Positions 36,301-50,389 of a DNA stretch of 64,000 bases are shown here, in pieces (the first letter of the stretch is position 1; the number at the start of each line of letters is the position of its first letter). The notes below the pieces were generated by a model that saw only the letters and a list, made by a program, of their open reading frames with translations, was not told where the DNA came from and did no database searches. The DNA lies in NCBI RefSeq assembly GCF_023278565.1, contig NC_064676.1:2294001-2358000 (forward strand). The letters run 5' to 3'. The stretch is from Colletotrichum lupini. Its lineage: Eukaryota > Ascomycota > Sordariomycetes > Glomerellales > Glomerellaceae. Position numbers and translations under genes: made by a program.

Positions 36301-37379
36301 GGAAGAAAAAGCAGGAGAGGGCAGGCGTGCATCTTGCATTTTGTTCGTCGCTGCTTTGGGCCAAGGTCCCGGTGCGGCGCTGCGGCCCTTGAACCTTTCT
36401 TGGTCAACATCCAATAGGCAAGAAAAAAAAAAGCCTGGCACCGACAGGACGGGGGGAAGGGGCAAGGCTACAAGCTGGAGGGGAGTGGAGTGTTCGTAAT
36501 TCTGCCAAAAGTCACCGCCTACACACCCCCGTTGCTCAGAGCAACATGTAGTTGGCCAGTCATCGTCTGGGACCCCCACCAATTCCCCAATCAGATCCAT
36601 TCTTTTTAGTGGCGATGGCGTGGGACGCGGATAGGGGGGCCCAGGAAAGAACCAGCTCCACACCCTCACCCTCCTTCCCGGTCCAACAAAGACAATGAAC
36701 TCCCCCCGTCTCTTCAAATGGAAGGCTCAAAGCAAGGACGACACACACCATTTCACAGTGTGCATCCCACCCAAAATACGTAGTTACTCGGACTGCCGAA
36801 CCACACTGGTCAACCTTAGCAGCAACGAAATACGTACCTCTCCCAGGTTGTCTTTCGCTGTTTTGCTCCTGCCTTTTTTCCTCATGTTGTCCCGCCGTCG
36901 CTGGGTCGCTCATATCCAACATTGATAGATCCATATTACTCGAGGTGGACTCTGTTGGCCCAAACTAACCTCCGTCGTTCGTTTCCCTGCTGCGCTTCAT
37001 TTCCATATGATGCCCTAGCACCGTGCCCCCGAACCTCATGTCCATCTTTTTGGCTTGCGACCTCTACTTTATTCTGTCCAAAGCATTCATTTCCCATCTT
37101 CACCCAATACTACCGACTTCGCCTTTGCTGTATACTATACTCTACGACAACTTTTACCGGAAACCTCACAGGTCTTTCTGTAGTATTACGCGAATCGTTT
37201 ACACCCAGGCGAGTGTCAGGAGAGCCGCCACGCCCGTCCACCGGGCCTCTACCAACAGCACTTGGAGGTGTTCACGGGTTTCTCGTGGTATACAACCACC
37301 GACTGACACCGCTATTGTCGTCTCTGTCTGCCCCAGAAACTAACTCTGGGAACCTCAAGACTCCAATCCAGCACCAAGA
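33317..37379. other. 4-kb gene-poor interval
   Basis: The first 250 bases are the probable promoter of the luciferase-family gene and contain a (GAA)7 tract. A 125-codon minus-strand frame (34001-34378) rich in Ser/Thr/Pro and a 75-codon minus-strand frame (35221-35448) have ATG starts but no recognisable domain. The last 450 bases (about 36930-37379) are C/T-rich on the plus strand and contain several upstream ATGs; they are the likely promoter and leader of the DUF3405 gene. Confidence 0.45.
33471..33491. repeat. (GAA)7 microsatellite
   Basis: Seven perfect GAA units (TTC on the gene strand), 155 bases upstream of the start codon of the luciferase-family gene. A pyrimidine tract here is a common feature of fungal core promoters and leaders. 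Confidence 0.85.
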
Positions 37380-39977
37380 ATGGGTGTTTTTTCAAACCCA
37401 TTGCGGTCTCGCGAGAACCGCACGGGCAGATTACCAAAATACGAGCAGCTCAGTCCTCTGCGCACCAAGGAGCGCCTCTCAAACGATGACGACGACTATT
37501 ACTCGTCCGACGATGAATCGGAAGACTACTCGACATCCTCCTCGCCGAGTGCGAAGAGCTCACGGCAGACTTCAGGATCGCTCTCGAGCGCAGCCATGAT
37601 GCTCCCGAAGCGGGCTCTCGCGACAGCCCGCCGCCCGCGTACCCACCTTTACCGCTTCCCAAACCGAATCATCCGATACTTATGCTTAGGACTGCTTACG
37701 TTCATGGTGGTCATGATCATGTCTCTGGTACGCGCAAGTCACGTTGAGAACAAGATGATCATCGAGGGCAAGGTAGAGAAGAAGCCAGACCCTCCGCCGG
37801 TATGGGAGTCCTTTGGCTTCATTCAAAGATACTACGGAGGTGTTCGATCTATAGTCGCCCCTTCCAAGTACATCCCCTCGTACCCCCGCTCCTCAGACGA
37901 ACTTCCCTTGGACCAGCTCGACATCAACACCACCGTCACCACAACGAGTGAGGATGGCAAGGACGATGCCGTGAGACGCGCTGTGCCCAAGAGCAAGGAG
38001 TTCATCGACCACCCTGGCTCCATTTTCGTGACAAAGCCTGAGAAGATGAACGAATGCTTCATCGACAAGGACAACAAAGTTCGCGTCCCGCCTATTCGTT
38101 ACCTGGAAGGCCGCCCTCAAGGTTTCCCCCAGCACGTCGAAGGTTCTTACGATCTACTCAACTTGCCTGAAGATATCTGCTACGAACGATTCGGACGCTA
38201 CGCGCCCTATGGTTTTGGGTACTCCGTCCCTGCTGGAGGTCTCGGAATTGGCGAGCACGGCGAAAAGGAAGGTTCCGATGCTGTGTGGGAGAAGACCCCT
38301 CAGGTGGACTGGCGGCAAGTCGATTGGGCAGACGCTCAGCGCCGGTGCTACCAGTCAAACAACGAGAGATTCAAGCCGATGCCCCCCAAGACCCCCGCCG
38401 CACGTGGTTTCTTCGTCGACGAGCCTGCTCAAAATGCCACCTTGGTGACGCGCGATCCTCTCGACAACTTGGAGCCCGGCGCCAAAGCCACCCAGCCAGA
38501 TACGAAAGCCGACCAGGAGCAAAAGCCCAAGGAAAAGATGTCCCGTACAGCTGTAGTAATCCGTGTTTGGGACGAGTACAACTGGCGCGAGGAGGATATT
38601 ATGAACGTTCGCTCGGTCATTTCCGAATTGGCACTGGCTTCAGGCGGACGCTACGATGTCCATCTCCTCGTTCAGATCAAGAACGACGCAGCACACCCCG
38701 TCTGGGCCGATCACGAGGTTTATGAACGCCGTATTAAGGAGCGCATTCCCGAGGAGTTCAGAGGCCTGGTCACGCTGTGGACAGAGACGCAGATGTTGTC
38801 TCTGTACCAGGGCATCTTCGATCTCTACACTCGTGGACCTGACTTGCCAGTTCACGGAGTTTACCGTGGCCTTACTATGGCTATGCAATACTTCGGCTAC
38901 CAGCACCCTGAGTACGACTTTTACTGGTCCTGGGAGATGGACATCCGCTACACTGGCCACTACTATGATCTCTTCTCCAAGATGGAGAACTGGGGCAAGG
39001 AGCAACCGCGAAAGGGGATGTGGGAGCGCAACTCTCGATTTTACATCCCCAGCGTCCACGGTTCCTGGGAGGACTTCAGACAGATGGCCCGTGTGCAGTC
39101 TGAGATGGGAACAGATGGCGCTGATAACGTGTGGAAGAACATTCCTGGCGCGAAGCCTAAGGAGAACCAAGATCCCACCAAGATTACTAGAGGTGAGAAG
39201 ACCATCTGGGGACCCGAGCGCCCTACCAATGAGGATGACTGGTTCGAGATCGAGAACGACCCTAAGCCGCCTACCACGTACGAGAAGGACAAGTACACTT
39301 GGGGTGTCGGCGAAGAAGCCGACTACATTGCCTTCAACCCCATCTTCGATCCTGAGGGAACCACTTGGTTGCTATCAGAGGACATTACTGGATACAACAA
39401 GAACAACCGGGACGAGCCTATGCCGCCTAGACGAGCACACATCATCACGGCTTCGCGCATGTCCCGCCGCTTGCTCATGACGATGCACCGCGAGACTGCT
39501 TTCAAGAAGCACTTTGCCTTCCCGGAAATGTGGCCTGTTACCGTCGCTTTCCAGCACGGCTACAAGGCAGTATTTGCGCCTCATCCCATGTATGTCGACA
39601 GAGAATGGCCCACGGAATATTTGGCCCAGGTTCTCAACGGCGGCAAGAACGGAGCTAGCGGTGGTGCTCGCACTGCAGTGTTTGGTCAGCGTGAGCACAA
39701 CCTTCGTGGTCTCAGCTGGTTCTACAACTCGGGCTTTGCTCCGAATCTGTACCGTCGCTGGCTCGGCCTCAAAGTCAACAATGATGGTGGCGAGGAGTTC
39801 GAGAAGACGGAAGATCTGAGCAAGGATGGGTCCAGTGTTGGCCAGATGCGTGGTGGTGAGGGCCGTATGTGCCTGCCTCCAATGCTCATTCATCCTGTCA
39901 AGGGAGTTGATATTCCCGTGGAGAAGATACCCGAAGAGACAAAGGAGAGCGTTCCTGAGTCTGATCCGAACGCATGA
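37380..39977 (+). CDS. DUF3405 type II membrane protein, glycosyltransferase-like
   Basis: Intronless gene of 865 aa. The N-terminal 85 residues are cytosolic-type sequence rich in Asp/Ser. They are followed by a basic segment and one membrane span (about 97-118, IIRYLCLGLLTFMVVMIMSLV region), then a large lumenal part: the topology of a Golgi type II protein. The lumenal region matches the fungal DUF3405 family: AVVIRVWDEYNWREEDIMNV, YDVHLLVQIKND, and YWSWEMD (515-521), whose final Asp sits where a glycosyltransferase metal-binding motif might be. RRLLMTMHRE and the C-terminal FYNSGFAPNLYRRWLG also look conserved. The family has no established reaction. A cell-wall or glycan-modifying role is inferred only from topology and fold-like motifs. 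The start at 37380 gives the full acidic tail. Confidence 0.82.
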   Translation: MGVFSNPLRSRENRTGRLPKYEQLSPLRTKERLSNDDDDYYSSDDESEDYSTSSSPSAKSSRQTSGSLSSAAMMLPKRALATARRPRTHLYRFPNRIIRYLCLGLLTFMVVMIMSLVRASHVENKMIIEGKVEKKPDPPPVWESFGFIQRYYGGVRSIVAPSKYIPSYPRSSDELPLDQLDINTTVTTTSEDGKDDAVRRAVPKSKEFIDHPGSIFVTKPEKMNECFIDKDNKVRVPPIRYLEGRPQGFPQHVEGSYDLLNLPEDICYERFGRYAPYGFGYSVPAGGLGIGEHGEKEGSDAVWEKTPQVDWRQVDWADAQRRCYQSNNERFKPMPPKTPAARGFFVDEPAQNATLVTRDPLDNLEPGAKATQPDTKADQEQKPKEKMSRTAVVIRVWDEYNWREEDIMNVRSVISELALASGGRYDVHLLVQIKNDAAHPVWADHEVYERRIKERIPEEFRGLVTLWTETQMLSLYQGIFDLYTRGPDLPVHGVYRGLTMAMQYFGYQHPEYDFYWSWEMDIRYTGHYYDLFSKMENWGKEQPRKGMWERNSRFYIPSVHGSWEDFRQMARVQSEMGTDGADNVWKNIPGAKPKENQDPTKITRGEKTIWGPERPTNEDDWFEIENDPKPPTTYEKDKYTWGVGEEADYIAFNPIFDPEGTTWLLSEDITGYNKNNRDEPMPPRRAHIITASRMSRRLLMTMHRETAFKKHFAFPEMWPVTVAFQHGYKAVFAPHPMYVDREWPTEYLAQVLNGGKNGASGGARTAVFGQREHNLRGLSWFYNSGFAPNLYRRWLGLKVNNDGGEEFEKTEDLSKDGSSVGQMRGGEGRMCLPPMLIHPVKGVDIPVEKIPEETKESVPESDPNA

Positions 39978-41114
39978 ACATGAGGAGGCGACTTTGGAGG
40001 TGTATGAAGCATGACCTATTTGCGTTGCACTTGGTGTTGTTTTGCTCTTATTTCAAGGGCTACATTTGGGACATACAGATGGTACGGCGTCTTGGGGTTA
40101 GCTTTGTTGGATTCTATAACGCATACTTTTGAGGCTTACGAGATGGACTCGTGGCTATTGTAGGAAAAGGCATTAATGCGTTGCCGTATACATGATGTAT
40201 GATGTACATAATGACTGTCAGGTTAGAGGGAGTCATGATGGCCACATAGGATGGCTAGCAAAAATCTTGCATCACAATTCGATTCAGTAAAATGACCACT
40301 TGTTCTTTTGTGAAGTTGTTGCCTTGTGAAGTTTTCCCCAGGCAGCCGGTCAGTCACCGTCCCATCTCGTCGCTTTGAACTGATTTGTGGCAGCGCAGCA
40401 AATGGTACCTTGCGTCATCCATAGGTGAGACAGTTATTGCAACGGTATGTTAGCTTCTGGACACGGTGGTGAATTCGAGCTCGTTTATGGCAGCCTGCCT
40501 CGTAGCGCAATCTTAGAGGAGGTCATCCAAGTACATTCTCATAGAGGAAACCCAGACTGTGATTTCGTGTGAGTCACAAGGACTACACCAGTGCCATCAC
40601 AGCTGTGCCTAATGAATCCGTAGATGGGGTATTTAGACGGCTTCCGGTGGCATTGGTGTCATGGATGGAAACCTCCTGTAATCCCACATGGCACGCACGA
40701 ACAATGCTGGCCGGTTCCGGCTTCCTGTGTGGATGTTGTAACACAAATATTTCCTCTCGAGTAACGAGCTTGTCTGCCAATTGTTGTTATGTAGATGCTT
40801 AGACAATGCCAATGGTGCTCCAAGGCTGAGAATAAAGACTCTGTGAGGAGTCTTGTGGTCAAAGACGCTCAAAGGTTCGCCGGTATTGCACTCCATATCA
40901 AAATAGCCAAGCCTTGCTTCATGTTCAGAACCATTCGTGTCATTCATGTGATCTATGATACACTATACATCTCAATCTCATCTCCAGGAGTGTTGTTGGC
41001 ATTCTGGTCTCGAAGAGCATCCTGCCAAGATCCCATCCCTTTTTTGTGCGCCTTCGACCTGTCGTCCCCAGCACGGGTATCCGGAAAACGAAAAATGACG
41101 ACGCCTTTTTATTC
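39978..41114. other. Convergent intergenic region (DUF3405 and emp24 3' flanks)
   Basis: A 1.1-kb interval between the stop codons of two convergent genes. It is moderately AT-rich with no supported gene; the short frames at 40569-40947 show no recognisable features. Confidence 0.55.
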
Positions 41115-41914
41115 TTAAACTACCCTCTTGACCTCGAAGAATCTGCGAAGCCACCACACCTGGAAGACGGACTCTCCAACGACGAGGCCAATGACGAACA
41201 GGTTCCACCACTTGACTCTGCTGTTGGTGCTCTCGGCGGTATTACGGTGAGTGCGCTCGCGAAGGACAATGTAGGACTGCTCATCCTTGACCTGGGCGAG
41301 AAGCTCGGAAAGGTGACGGACTATAACGAGGAAGTGTTAGAGAAGCCTAGAAACCCCACTGATAAAACCCATTGCGCTGGCGTGCTCCTTACCTTCAACT
41401 TCGAGGGGGTCGGCAGGGACATCGGTTTCGCTAACGTAGACAATGCCGTGGACGTTGAAGGAGACCTCCTTGCTGTGGGCGCCCCAGTGCTCGTTTCCGA
41501 AGCAGTAGGTGTACTTGCCGTCGTGCTTCGCGTCGAAAGAGAAGTCGCCGTTGGAGACACTCTTGTCAAAGGTCTCGTACTGGCCTTGGGGGTTCGTGAT
41601 CTATGGGCGTAGGGAGTCAATCGTTAGTCTTGTTGCCTTTGCCATGATGCAATTGCGCGCAAAGTACGCGATTCGAAAGGGGGTGGTGGTGGGGTAGGTT
41701 GGAGCTGGATTCGTACCCAGAAGTCAATGTCTAGGTTGCCGGCGCTGCCAAACTCGCGGTCGCCGACCTGGAAGGTGACGGTCATCTTGTCATCGCGGTG
41801 CAGCGACTCGTGGAAGCACTCGCGGCCGTGGGCGGGCAGCTGGATGTTGTGGGCCAAGGCCGAGTGGACGAAGCCAGCTGCGAGGAGCAGCTTGGCGACT
41901 GAAGGGAAGAACAT
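41115..41914 (-). CDS. emp24: p24-family cargo receptor Emp24 (p24 beta, TMED2 orthologue)
   Basis: Type I membrane protein that cycles between ER and Golgi in COPII and COPI vesicles and helps export selected cargo such as GPI-anchored proteins. Three exons, complement(join(41115..41320,41393..41600,41717..41914)), give 203 aa, the normal p24 length. A signal peptide covers residues 1-21 (cleavage near ALA/HNI). A GOLD domain follows, with the paired Cys of the family (GRECFHESL and KYTYCFGN). The membrane-proximal coil contains VKDEQSYIVLRERTHRNTAE. One membrane span precedes the cytosolic tail RRFFEVKRVV, whose FF pair is the COPII/COPI sorting signal and which closely matches the p24-beta type. 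The start at 41914 is the first ATG; the codon five residues upstream is TTG. The gene is divergent from arf1, with 1.5 kb between start codons. Confidence 0.95.
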
Positions 41915-44226
<2,312 letters not shown>

Positions 44227-45416
44227 ATGCCGCGAAGAGAAGCCGAACGGACTACCTCTCTTCTGCTACTCTTTCACGTCATCCCTCTGGTACGGTTGTA
44301 ATTCGCAAAGCTACCGGTCACAAGGCAATCGAATAGTCCATAACTCATTTTCTCGCATTTCCTCGTCCTTCCATCCCCTCCTCCCCATGGTGGTCCCTGA
44401 CATCACGTGAGCCACACTCCATTGGCATTCTCGACGCAGCAAGCACACACATTCTGGTCTCAAAAGGACAAGTTTCGTTTTGGAAGAAAGGGGGCGTCTT
44501 GGGTTGGGAAATCTGTACAGTCCTCACGCAGCAACTCTATACGCTTCTCTGTCCAAATGTGACGGAGAAGCCTACTCATGAACACCCTGGCTTTCTCGCC
44601 TCCGCACAATTCCATGAAGACGGTGTTTTCTGCTCTTTTGATGGTCTGGTTTGCCCACTATTCTCGGTAGGGGAAGGGATGAGACCTGGGCTTAACGATT
44701 TTCTTCATGACTGGTCAGTCCCCCTATGAGGGGTGGTTCGCCCTGCTTTCCTCCAGTTTGTCGTCTTTGTTGTTAGGTATGGAGGGGGTTCAGGTAGTTC
44801 TAGCCTTGAGAGTTGGGACAGAATCGTTATAGACTTGTCTTCCTTTTTTTCTCACAAAGTTTCATGGTGCCACGGGATATGCGATAACGTTCTTTTTTTT
44901 TTGGTGCTGCCGCCGTCCCAACCCCTCCATTCGTTGAAAGGCCCCTTTGTGGGAAATGTCTCGCGGCATCCTCAGCCTAGAATTCTAGCCCCCCCCTCTT
45001 AAAGCGTACGCTCCAACGCCGTCTTACCGCAGAGCCCCTTTGTGGAATGCTGTCTTGGACGCGTGGGTGTGGGTACTCGACGTCACAGGGATGGGATGTA
45101 GGCAGATGCGACTCAAGAGGACAAATGGCTACTCGTGAAAGGTGGGTTATAAGTGCACAGGCTCACTAGACGAGTAGGATCGAGAACGAGTATTGTCCGT
45201 GGGTTATGGGGTGGAACATGTGAGTAGAATGCACGTGTAAATACGGTCTATCTGTGATTTTACAGTCTTATGCGGCGTTACAGCAATGCTACAATGGTAG
45301 TTGACAAACACTTTCGAGAGAGGGGAATCCAGCCTTTTCCTTACATGTACTCCGTGCGCCTAAACAATGACTCAAAACAAAGTAGTGGTACATGTCGTAA
45401 TTAGATGATCCCCTTT
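44227..45416. other. Convergent intergenic region (arf1 and hsp78 3' flanks)
   Basis: A 1.2-kb interval between two convergent stop codons, T-rich in places and without a supported gene. The 44499-45002 frames are Leu/Phe-rich translations of untranslated sequence. Confidence 0.55.
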
Positions 45417-47774
45417 TCACGCCTTTGACTGAGCCGCAACTTTCAGGCCCGAATTATCCTCATTGATACTGACAACCGCCGTCTCACCGGAGCGCAACTC
45501 GCCGCGGATGATCTTGTCCGCAAGCCCATTGCCAATTTCGTTGGTGATGAGGCGGTTGAGCGGTCTTGCGCCGAACTTGGGGTCGTAGCCGCGCTCCGCG
45601 AGCCAATCTCGCACCTCGCCGCCAACGTCGAGTATGATGCGCTTGTCGTCGAGTCGCTGCTGCAGCTCCCGTAGGCGGATGTCGACAATGTCCCGAAGTG
45701 CGGCGAGGGCGAGGCGCTTGAAGACGATGAAGGAATCGATGCGGTTGAGGAACTCTGGCGGGTAGTTCGCGGCCACGACGTCCATAACAGCCTTCCGGAT
45801 GGAAGGGTCGATCTCGCCGTCAGCCGTCTCCTTGTACGGGTGGATGGGGTCCGCGCCGACGAGTATGTTTGCGCCGAGGTTGGATGTAAGCACGATGATG
45901 GTGTTGCGGAAGTCGACCTTGTGCCCCTGGGCGTCGGTGAGGTAGCCCTCGTCAAGGACTTGAAGGAGAAGGGCAGAGATGTCGCGGTGGGCCTTTTCGA
46001 ACTCGTCGAAAAGGAGGACGGCGTAAGGCTTGCGGCGAACGGCCTCGGTGAGCTGGCCGGCATCTTCGTAGCCTACGTAGCCGGAGGGCGCTCCGATGAG
46101 GCGCGAGATGGTGTGCTTCTCCTGGAATTCGCTCATGTCGAACCGGACAACCGCCGACTCGGTAGAGAAGAGGAAGCCCGCGAGCTTCTTGCAGAGCTCC
46201 GTCTTTCCGACACCAGTCGGTCCCAGGAAGAAGAAGGACGCCAGCGGCCTATTCTCGCCACTGAGACCGGCACGCTGGAGGCGCACGGCGTTGGAGACGG
46301 CCTTGATTGCCTCGTCCTGGCCGCGGACAGCCTCACGCAGGGAATCTTCCATGTGCACGAGCTTCTCAATGTGGCCAGAGGTAAGCTTGGAAATTGGAAT
46401 GCCCGTCACCTTTGAAACGACCGCTGCGATGTCATCCGCAGTGACGGCATCGTGAATAAGGCTGCCGTCTGACTTTTCGCCATCTTTGGGAATCTTTTGC
46501 TCAAGGGCGGGGATGACGCTGTATCTCAACTCAGACGCGCGGCCGAAGTTTCCTTCTCTCTGTGCCTGGTCCAGCTCGATTCTGGCCTTGTCGAGCTCCT
46601 CCTGAGTCTTCTTGACGGCCTCGATCTCGCCACGTTCAGCCTCCCAGCGCTTGGTAAGCTCAGCGATGTCGTCTTCGTACTTCTTCAGGTCCGTCTGCAG
46701 CTTGTCGCGACGCTCTTGACTGGCCACGTCCTTTTCCTTGCGCAAGCTTTCGAGTTCAATCTGAATGGTCATGATCTTCTGGTCGAGGGCCATGATGTCT
46801 TCAGGTTTCGATTCATGCTCGAGCTTGAGATGACTGGCAGCCTCGTCCATCAGGTCGATTGCCTTGTCGGGCAAGAATCGGTCGGTGATATAGCGGTTAG
46901 AGTAGGTAGCGGCTGCCACCAGGGCACCATCGGTAATGCGGACACCGTGGTGGACTTCGTACTTGTCTTTGATACCGCGCAGGATGCTAACTGTGTCCTG
47001 GACGGTGGGTTCGTTGACAATAATAGGCTGAAATCTCCGGGCAAGGGCAACGTCCTTTTCGATAAGGCGGTACTCTTCCAATGTAGTTGCACCGCAGCAC
47101 TGAAGTTCACCACGCGCAAGTGCTGGCTTCAGCAGGTTGCTCGCATCGATCGATCCTTCGGCCTTGCCGAGGCCGAGCAATGTGTGCAGTTCATCGATGA
47201 AGAGGATGACTTCGCCCTCTGCCTGCTGGACCTCGGTCAAGACCTTTTTCAGTCTCTCTTCAAAGTCTCCCCTGAACTTTGCGCCCGCAATCAGCGAGCC
47301 TAGGTCCAGGGCGATAACACGCTTATTCTTGATGCTCTCCGGGACGTCGCCACGCACAATTCTCAGTGCAAGGCCTTCGAGGATGGCTGTCTTGCCGGTG
47401 CCGGCTTTGCCAATGACGACAGGATTATTTTTTGTCCGCCGTGATAGAATCTGAATAGTTCGTTGGATTTCAGCGTCGCGTCCAATGACAGGGTCGAGCT
47501 TTCCCTCCTTGGCTTTCGCCGTCAGGTCGATTCCGAATTGCTCGAGTGCCGGTTTCTCTGGCTCGCCACCCATGTTCATGCGGTGTGTACCGCCTGGAGG
47601 ATGAGGTCTTCCATTTGCATAAGTCCTTATGGCTATCGTTGGTAGAAGCCTGCTACTGCTTCTGAGTGCAGCAGATTCGTTGATGATGGCTCTTGAGATT
47701 AGTCGTGTAGGTCTGGGTGACGATGACCCGACGATACGCCGGGCGGATGAGATGAGTTGTCTTCTGGCTTGCAT
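45417..47774 (-). CDS. hsp78: Mitochondrial Hsp78 (ClpB-type AAA+ disaggregase)
   Basis: AAA+ chaperone of the mitochondrial matrix that, with mtHsp70, resolubilises aggregated proteins after heat stress. Intronless, 785 aa. An Arg/Ser-rich presequence of about 50 residues is followed directly by the first AAA+ domain, so the Clp N domain is missing, as is characteristic of Hsp78. Walker A1 is GKAGTGKTA (122-130) and Walker B1 ILFIDELH. The coiled-coil middle domain (about 360-470, many Lys/Glu/Leu) precedes AAA2, with [10 protein letters not shown] and [11 protein letters not shown]. The C terminus contains [10 protein letters not shown]. Divergent from the eL6 gene with 829 bp between starts. 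Heat-shock control is expected, but I did not find a clean array of nGAAn units that I would call. Confidence 0.95.
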   Translation of the reverse strand: MQARRQLISSARRIVGSSSPRPTRLISRAIINESAALRSSSRLLPTIAIRTYANGRPHPPGGTHRMNMGGEPEKPALEQFGIDLTAKAKEGKLDPVIGRDAEIQRTIQILSRRTKNNPVVIGKAGTGKTAILEGLALRIVRGDVPESIKNKRVIALDLGSLIAGAKFRGDFEERLKKVLTEVQQAEGEVILFIDELHTLLGLGKAEGSIDASNLLKPALARGELQCCGATTLEEYRLIEKDVALARRFQPIIVNEPTVQDTVSILRGIKDKYEVHHGVRITDGALVAAATYSNRYITDRFLPDKAIDLMDEAASHLKLEHESKPEDIMALDQKIMTIQIELESLRKEKDVASQERRDKLQTDLKKYEDDIAELTKRWEAERGEIEAVKKTQEELDKARIELDQAQREGNFGRASELRYSVIPALEQKIPKDGEKSDGSLIHDAVTADDIAAVVSKVTGIPISKLTSGHIEKLVHMEDSLREAVRGQDEAIKAVSNAVRLQRAGLSGENRPLASFFFLGPTGVGKTELCKKLAGFLFSTESAVVRFDMSEFQEKHTISRLIGAPSGYVGYEDAGQLTEAVRRKPYAVLLFDEFEKAHRDISALLLQVLDEGYLTDAQGHKVDFRNTIIVLTSNLGANILVGADPIHPYKETADGEIDPSIRKAVMDVVAANYPPEFLNRIDSFIVFKRLALAALRDIVDIRLRELQQRLDDKRIILDVGGEVRDWLAERGYDPKFGARPLNRLITNEIGNGLADKIIRGELRSGETAVVSINEDNSGLKVAAQSKA

Positions 47775-48603
47775 TGTGACTACTGGTCAATGCCAGGTGT
47801 TACAAAAGTCGTTCCAATATGACAATTGTACAACAAGCTAAAGAGAGACAAGTACACGGCTTCAAATATCCTTTGAGCAACCCCCTAGTGTTGTCAAGTC
47901 ACGAAGTCGGAAGATTTCACAAGTACATTCTCGCACTCTCGCTGAGGTCTAGCATGTTCCGAAGCTTTATCTTATCAGCACGTGGCCCATGCGCATGACG
48001 AAATGCGAATACCGCCAACGCTCTTTGCCCATCATAGGTAGGCAGTCTTCTGACTACTCAGTAGAACTACATTCATGGGACAGAGACTGTGTTTGACGGG
48101 GTCAAGAAAATACCTGAATGAGAGCTCTTGAATACTGATATTTTTTCGGGTAATCAACAGCTCACCCACCACCTCGGGATTAGCAAGAGAGGGAGTTACG
48201 TGCTGCTTCTTCGAGGTTGTTGACGTCCAGTGACATCCGACTCCGGCCCTGAGCTGGGAAGCAGACCGATCAGTGGGCCCTGGGGGTCTGGCCCCGGAAA
48301 ATCGGGCGCACAATCTCCCGTTGGAAATTGTCGGTATGGGAAGGGGCCCTGGCTTACCGCCCGCGTCTACAGAGAGTGCAGAGGTTTCTGCCGCATGCAC
48401 TCTGCCTAATCCGGACTAGCGGAGGGCTTGCCTTCCACACCCGCCGCCCACACTCGCTAGACATTTTCTGAGAAATCGATTTCCGCCGACCCGACCCCAA
48501 CAACCAAAGCCTCTCGAACGAGATCAACCACTTCCTTCTTTTTCGTTCACGATCCCCATTCTCCGCTAACCACAACAGCCCTCCACGAGGACCGAGAGCA
48601 ACC
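47775..48603. promoter_or_regulatory. Divergent promoter region between hsp78 and the eL6 gene
   Basis: An 829-bp interval separating two start codons facing away from each other. The 150 bases before the eL6 start are C-rich, as usual for ribosomal-protein genes. A single TTCCGAA word near 47959 resembles half of a heat-shock element but does not have the standard spacing. Confidence 0.6.
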
Positions 48604-49700
48604 ATGTCGGCGAAGACGGAATCCACGACCAAGAAGTTCGGCTCGTCGACTCGGGTCGTCCCCGCCCCCTCCCAGAAGGCGCAGAAGTGGTACAACGCCG
48701 ACGATGAGCCCGAGGCCAAGAAGGTGAGTTTACTACATCTGCGTGCTGGCGCTGCTTGGAATTCTGCGCATGTGCGATGGAAGGAGGGAAATGTCATTTC
48801 GAGAGCGGTCACGAGTTCGGGCTAGGGATGTAATTGGGAGGACACGACAAAGCGAGCGCAACAATTTTTTCGAATTACGACGCAAAACTTCAAGAGTCCC
48901 AAGTCGGGACAGCCAAGAGATTGCAGGAGGGAGACAACACTCAATACGGGCACAACAACCAATCGCAAAATCGACCAACGCACACAATGAATTGGAGGCA
49001 TGGAGGAAGAAGACGCTCGTGATCTGCGGAATGACATGGCCCCCTTTATCACAAATGTCGAATTGCAAGCAACACGCACAAAAAATCTTGAAAACTGGCG
49101 ACGGCGATACTGACGACGATTGTCACTAGGTCCGCAAGGCCGTCCGCCCCTGGGCTCCCCGCCAGACCCTCCAGCCCGGTACCATCCTGATCCTCCTCGC
49201 CGGCCGCTTCCGCGGCAAGCGCGTCGTTCTCCTGAAGACCCTCGACCAGGGTGTCCTTCTCGTTACCGGCCCCTTCAAGATCAACGGCGTTCCCCTCCGC
49301 CGCGTCAACTCCCGCTACGTCATCGCCACATCCTACAAGGTCGACGTCTCCGGCGTTGAGTCCAAGAAGATTGAGGAGATCTCCGCACCCAAGTACTTCA
49401 CCGCCGACAAGGCCAAGAAGCAGGTTGGCGAGGACGCTTTCTTCAAGCAGGGAGAGAAGCCTGAGGTACGATTACATCTTCTGGGACACCCAGATCTAAG
49501 TTGAATACAATGGGAACGGGAGACTGACAGTACATGTGTTTCTACAGAAGAAGGAGATCAACAGCAGCCGTGCCGCCGACCAGAAGGCCGTCGACAAGGC
49601 CCTGCTCGCCAGCATCAAGAAGGTCGACATGCTCGCCTCCTACCTGGCGAGTTCCTTCAGCCTGCGCAAGGGCGACAAGCCCCACGAGATGACCTGGTAA
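48604..49700 (+). CDS. rpl6: 60S ribosomal protein L6 (eL6)
   Basis: Structural protein of the cytosolic large ribosomal subunit. Three exons, join(48604..48723,49130..49465,49548..49700), give 202 aa. The N-terminal tail is basic; the core carries [37 protein letters not shown] and [13 protein letters not shown], and the C-terminal helices run from [12 protein letters not shown] to [13 protein letters not shown]. The first intron, 406 nt, is the longest in the window and about twice the size of most others. It falls after codon 40, at a phase-0 junction (AKK/VRKAVRP). The gene is divergent from hsp78. Confidence 0.95.
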
Positions 49701-50389
49701 ACAGTTTTTTTCCTACACCAAAAAAGCTGTTGAGAGGGAGGTTTCGTTTGGCGTGTGGGCTTTTCGGGGGTTTGCTCTCTTCGTCGCTGGTCGTTTCAAA
49801 AATCAAGGCTTCCGGATGATGTGGACATAGAGACTCCGTGGAAAAGGAAGGGGACAAAGTCAATTGGGATCAAAAAAAGAAGAACCACACATTTTTTTAC
49901 GCCCAGTTCGCAACGGTTTGAGGAATGTTGTTGTAGACGACGAAGAACTTATGGCTACACGGGCTGGGCTGGTTTTGCCAATTGCATTTGGAAGTCGACG
50001 GCATCGGTCACATTTGGCGTCTGTAATGAGGTTCTTCACAAATCCAACACACAAAGAAGATAACGCATCCGGTCCAACGACGACGTGCCTCCCCCTTTAC
50101 GAGGGAATGACAATATTTGACATGAACCATACACTGCACTTCCTCGACTCGTGATGACTAAAGTGGATGATGTCAAGATTTGATGTAAGGAGCCTGACGA
50201 AAATCTCGGAAACGTTCAAACAGCATCCACTGGGTTTCACTTTATGCGAATGGTCTACGAAACTTTGAATGTTCTGGCCCCTTTTAGGAGCATGGTATTA
50301 CAAGGTTTATTATGGTTGATGCAGGGACCCCTTTCGTTCTCTTCACAGCCAGCCTCTCACAGTTTGGCTGCCTCGGACTTTGGGCTTAG
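49701..50389. other. Convergent intergenic region (eL6 and DPP III 3' flanks)
   Basis: A 689-bp interval between convergent stop codons. It is A/T-richer than the genes, consistent with two 3' untranslated regions, and no gene is supported. Confidence 0.6.

Noticed and set aside
45840..46415. Long plus-strand frames opposite hsp78
   Set aside because: Antisense shadows of a well-supported coding region.
47775..48603. Heat-shock element upstream of hsp78
   Set aside because: Only isolated GAA/TTC words with non-standard spacing were seen (for example TTCCGAA near 47959).
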